This document shows, piece by piece, positions 51,357 to 52,305 of a stretch of DNA of 52,305 nt; position 1 is the stretch's first letter; each line of letters starts with the position of its first letter. The notes beneath the pieces were generated by a model. It did no database searches. It was not told the DNA's origin and saw nothing but the letters and a program-made list of their open reading frames with translations. The translations under genes were made by a program, and so were the position numbers. Source of the stretch: Actinomycetota bacterium (lineage in GTDB: Bacteria > Actinomycetota > Acidimicrobiia > Acidimicrobiales > Microtrichaceae); assembly GCA_963169245.1 (NCBI GenBank), contig CAUJEC010000087.1, positions 1 through 52,305 of the forward strand. Reading direction: 5' to 3'.

Positions 51357-52305
51357 ACTTGGGCATCGATGGAGACGCACCTGTCGGGTCGGTCGAGATC
51401 GAGTCCGTCGTCCTGTGGCGGGTTCACCTTCCGCTTCTCAAACCTCACTCGTCCGCGTACGGCTCCACCGCGATCAGGGACCTGATACTCGTCGAGTGCA
51501 TCAGCCGAGGTTCAAGCGGTCGGATCTCAGGCTGGGGTGAGTGCCCAACCTTTGCCGAGTCCGGCTATGTGACCGAGACAACCAGCCAGGCATGGGCTGC
51601 GCTGGGGGATCATCTGGCCCCGTTGCTGGTGTCTGGGCAGCCATTACCGGATGATGACGCCAGAGCGACCGCCACGCCGGCGGCACTTGGTTCGCTCAGG
51701 GACGCCGCTCTCGATGCCGGACTGCGAGCGGAGGGAACCAGCCTGGTCGAGCATCTGGGGGCAATGACGAGACCACTCGGCCGGACGTCCGTCGTCGCAG
51801 CGGTAGCCGATGGTGCTGTGGATGGGGTAGCTCTTCGAGCGCTCGCGGCGCTCGAAGGTGGTGCGGAACTGGTGAAGGTGAAGGTGACCCCGGCGACTGA
51901 TTTCGCCTGGTTGAAGGATCTGGCCGCGGTGGTCGAGCCAGGTCGACTGGCAATCGACGCCAACGGGTCATTCGGCTCGGCTGACATCGCGCTGAAGGCG
52001 CTGCGTGACATCGACTCGATCGGACTCCGTTACATCGAGGAGCCATTCGGCCCACTCGGATGGGACGAACTCGCGATGTTGATCAAGCAACTGCAGACCC
52101 CGGTAGCGCTCGATGAGTCGGTCCGAAGACTGGGAGACATCCACGGACTGGTCGACGTCGGATGCAACGTGGCGGTCTCGATCAAGCCGGCGAAGGTAGC
52201 TGGCGTCATGGCGGCCGCAGAGATGGTTGCCGCAGCTTCCGATGCGGGCCTGGGCATTTTCGTCGGCGGGATGGTGGAGACGGCGGTTGGCCGTCGGAGC
52301 GCGCT
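51332..52305 (+). CDS. menC: o-Succinylbenzoate synthase, enolase superfamily (partial, runs off right edge)
   Basis: The frame from ATG 51332 is open to the window end (about 324 codons). Enolase-superfamily landmarks: an N-terminal capping domain (GWGECPTFAESGY), AELVKVKV (general-base Lys, about residue 185), AIDANGSF (metal Asp), YIEEPFGP (metal Glu), ALDESV (metal Asp/Glu), SIKPAKVAG (second Lys) and GGMVETAVGR. It dehydrates SHCHC to o-succinylbenzoate in menaquinone synthesis; relatives also racemise N-acyl amino acids, so the assignment is by family. GTG 51353 is an alternative start. Confidence 0.85.
   Translation, partial: MVSLLASVNLGIDGDAPVGSVEIESVVLWRVHLPLLKPHSSAYGSTAIRDLILVECISRGSSGRISGWGECPTFAESGYVTETTSQAWAALGDHLAPLLVSGQPLPDDDARATATPAALGSLRDAALDAGLRAEGTSLVEHLGAMTRPLGRTSVVAAVADGAVDGVALRALAALEGGAELVKVKVTPATDFAWLKDLAAVVEPGRLAIDANGSFGSADIALKALRDIDSIGLRYIEEPFGPLGWDELAMLIKQLQTPVALDESVRRLGDIHGLVDVGCNVAVSIKPAKVAGVMAAAEMVAAASDAGLGIFVGGMVETAVGRRSA

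Overview
The window is high-GC DNA of an actinobacterium. The signs are a WhiB iron-sulfur regulator, an MtrA/MtrB-like two-component pair with a GerMN lipoprotein, a DUF3040 protein, a SARP-type BTAD regulator, an LAFTG sortase-E-like anchor and an AGPS-like flavoprotein next to glpD. The many hypothetical proteins and the aminotransferase type suggest the class Acidimicrobiia, but that is inference. No tRNA, 16S/23S rRNA or CRISPR array was seen; the one structural RNA is RNase P RNA (rnpB, minus strand, about 10527-10904).

Layout. 1-4.1 kb: a 3'-truncated GH3 beta-glucosidase (minus), then a plus-strand run of zinc-ribbon coiled-coil protein, membrane protein and histidine phosphatase, ending in a decayed alpha/beta hydrolase. 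4.2-9.5 kb: a lipoprotein and a large secreted choice-of-anchor-L adhesin, divergent from a SARP-like regulator. The shared promoter carries 11-bp-phased direct repeats placed as SARP sites usually are. The regulator is cut short, and next to it lies a junkyard of adhesin and transposase remnants. 9.5-10.9 kb: a nucleotidyltransferase/Xre pair lies exactly between two copies of the rnpB 3' end, so it looks like a small element integrated at rnpB. 11-15.7 kb: a 1520-residue lectin/Ig-repeat surface protein with a sortase tail. 15.9-21.2 kb: a minus-strand glycerol/ether-lipid-like cluster (atypical FGGY kinase, membrane protein, AGPS-like FAD enzyme, GlpD).

21.4-31.8 kb is a long plus-strand stretch: whiB-trpD, a zinc-ribbon protein, a NYN-domain RNase-like protein that apparently lacks a normal start codon, an MFS transporter, queG, a membrane protein, a Get3/ArsA ATPase, a hypothetical protein, a ROK glucokinase and a 5'-truncated aminotransferase. 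31.9-35.3 kb: a TetR regulator with a perfect operator palindrome, a canonical glycerol kinase, and a divergent phosphofructokinase. 35.3-39.6 kb: lipoprotein-kinase-regulator operon, inositol monophosphatase and a small membrane protein. 39.9-43.7 kb: a membrane-tethered HTH protein, then three secreted lipoproteins (cupredoxin, DUF1996, beta-helix). 43.8-46.3 kb: NUDIX, DNA polymerase IV, DUF3040. 46.3-50.9 kb: MoxR-DUF58-transglutaminase operon. 51.1 kb to the edge: a small membrane protein and the start of menC.

Central themes are carbon entry into glycolysis (GH3, glucokinase, PFK, two FGGY kinases, GlpD) and an extensive cell-surface and secreted repertoire. At least four genes are visibly broken, which points to active remodelling of this chromosome segment.
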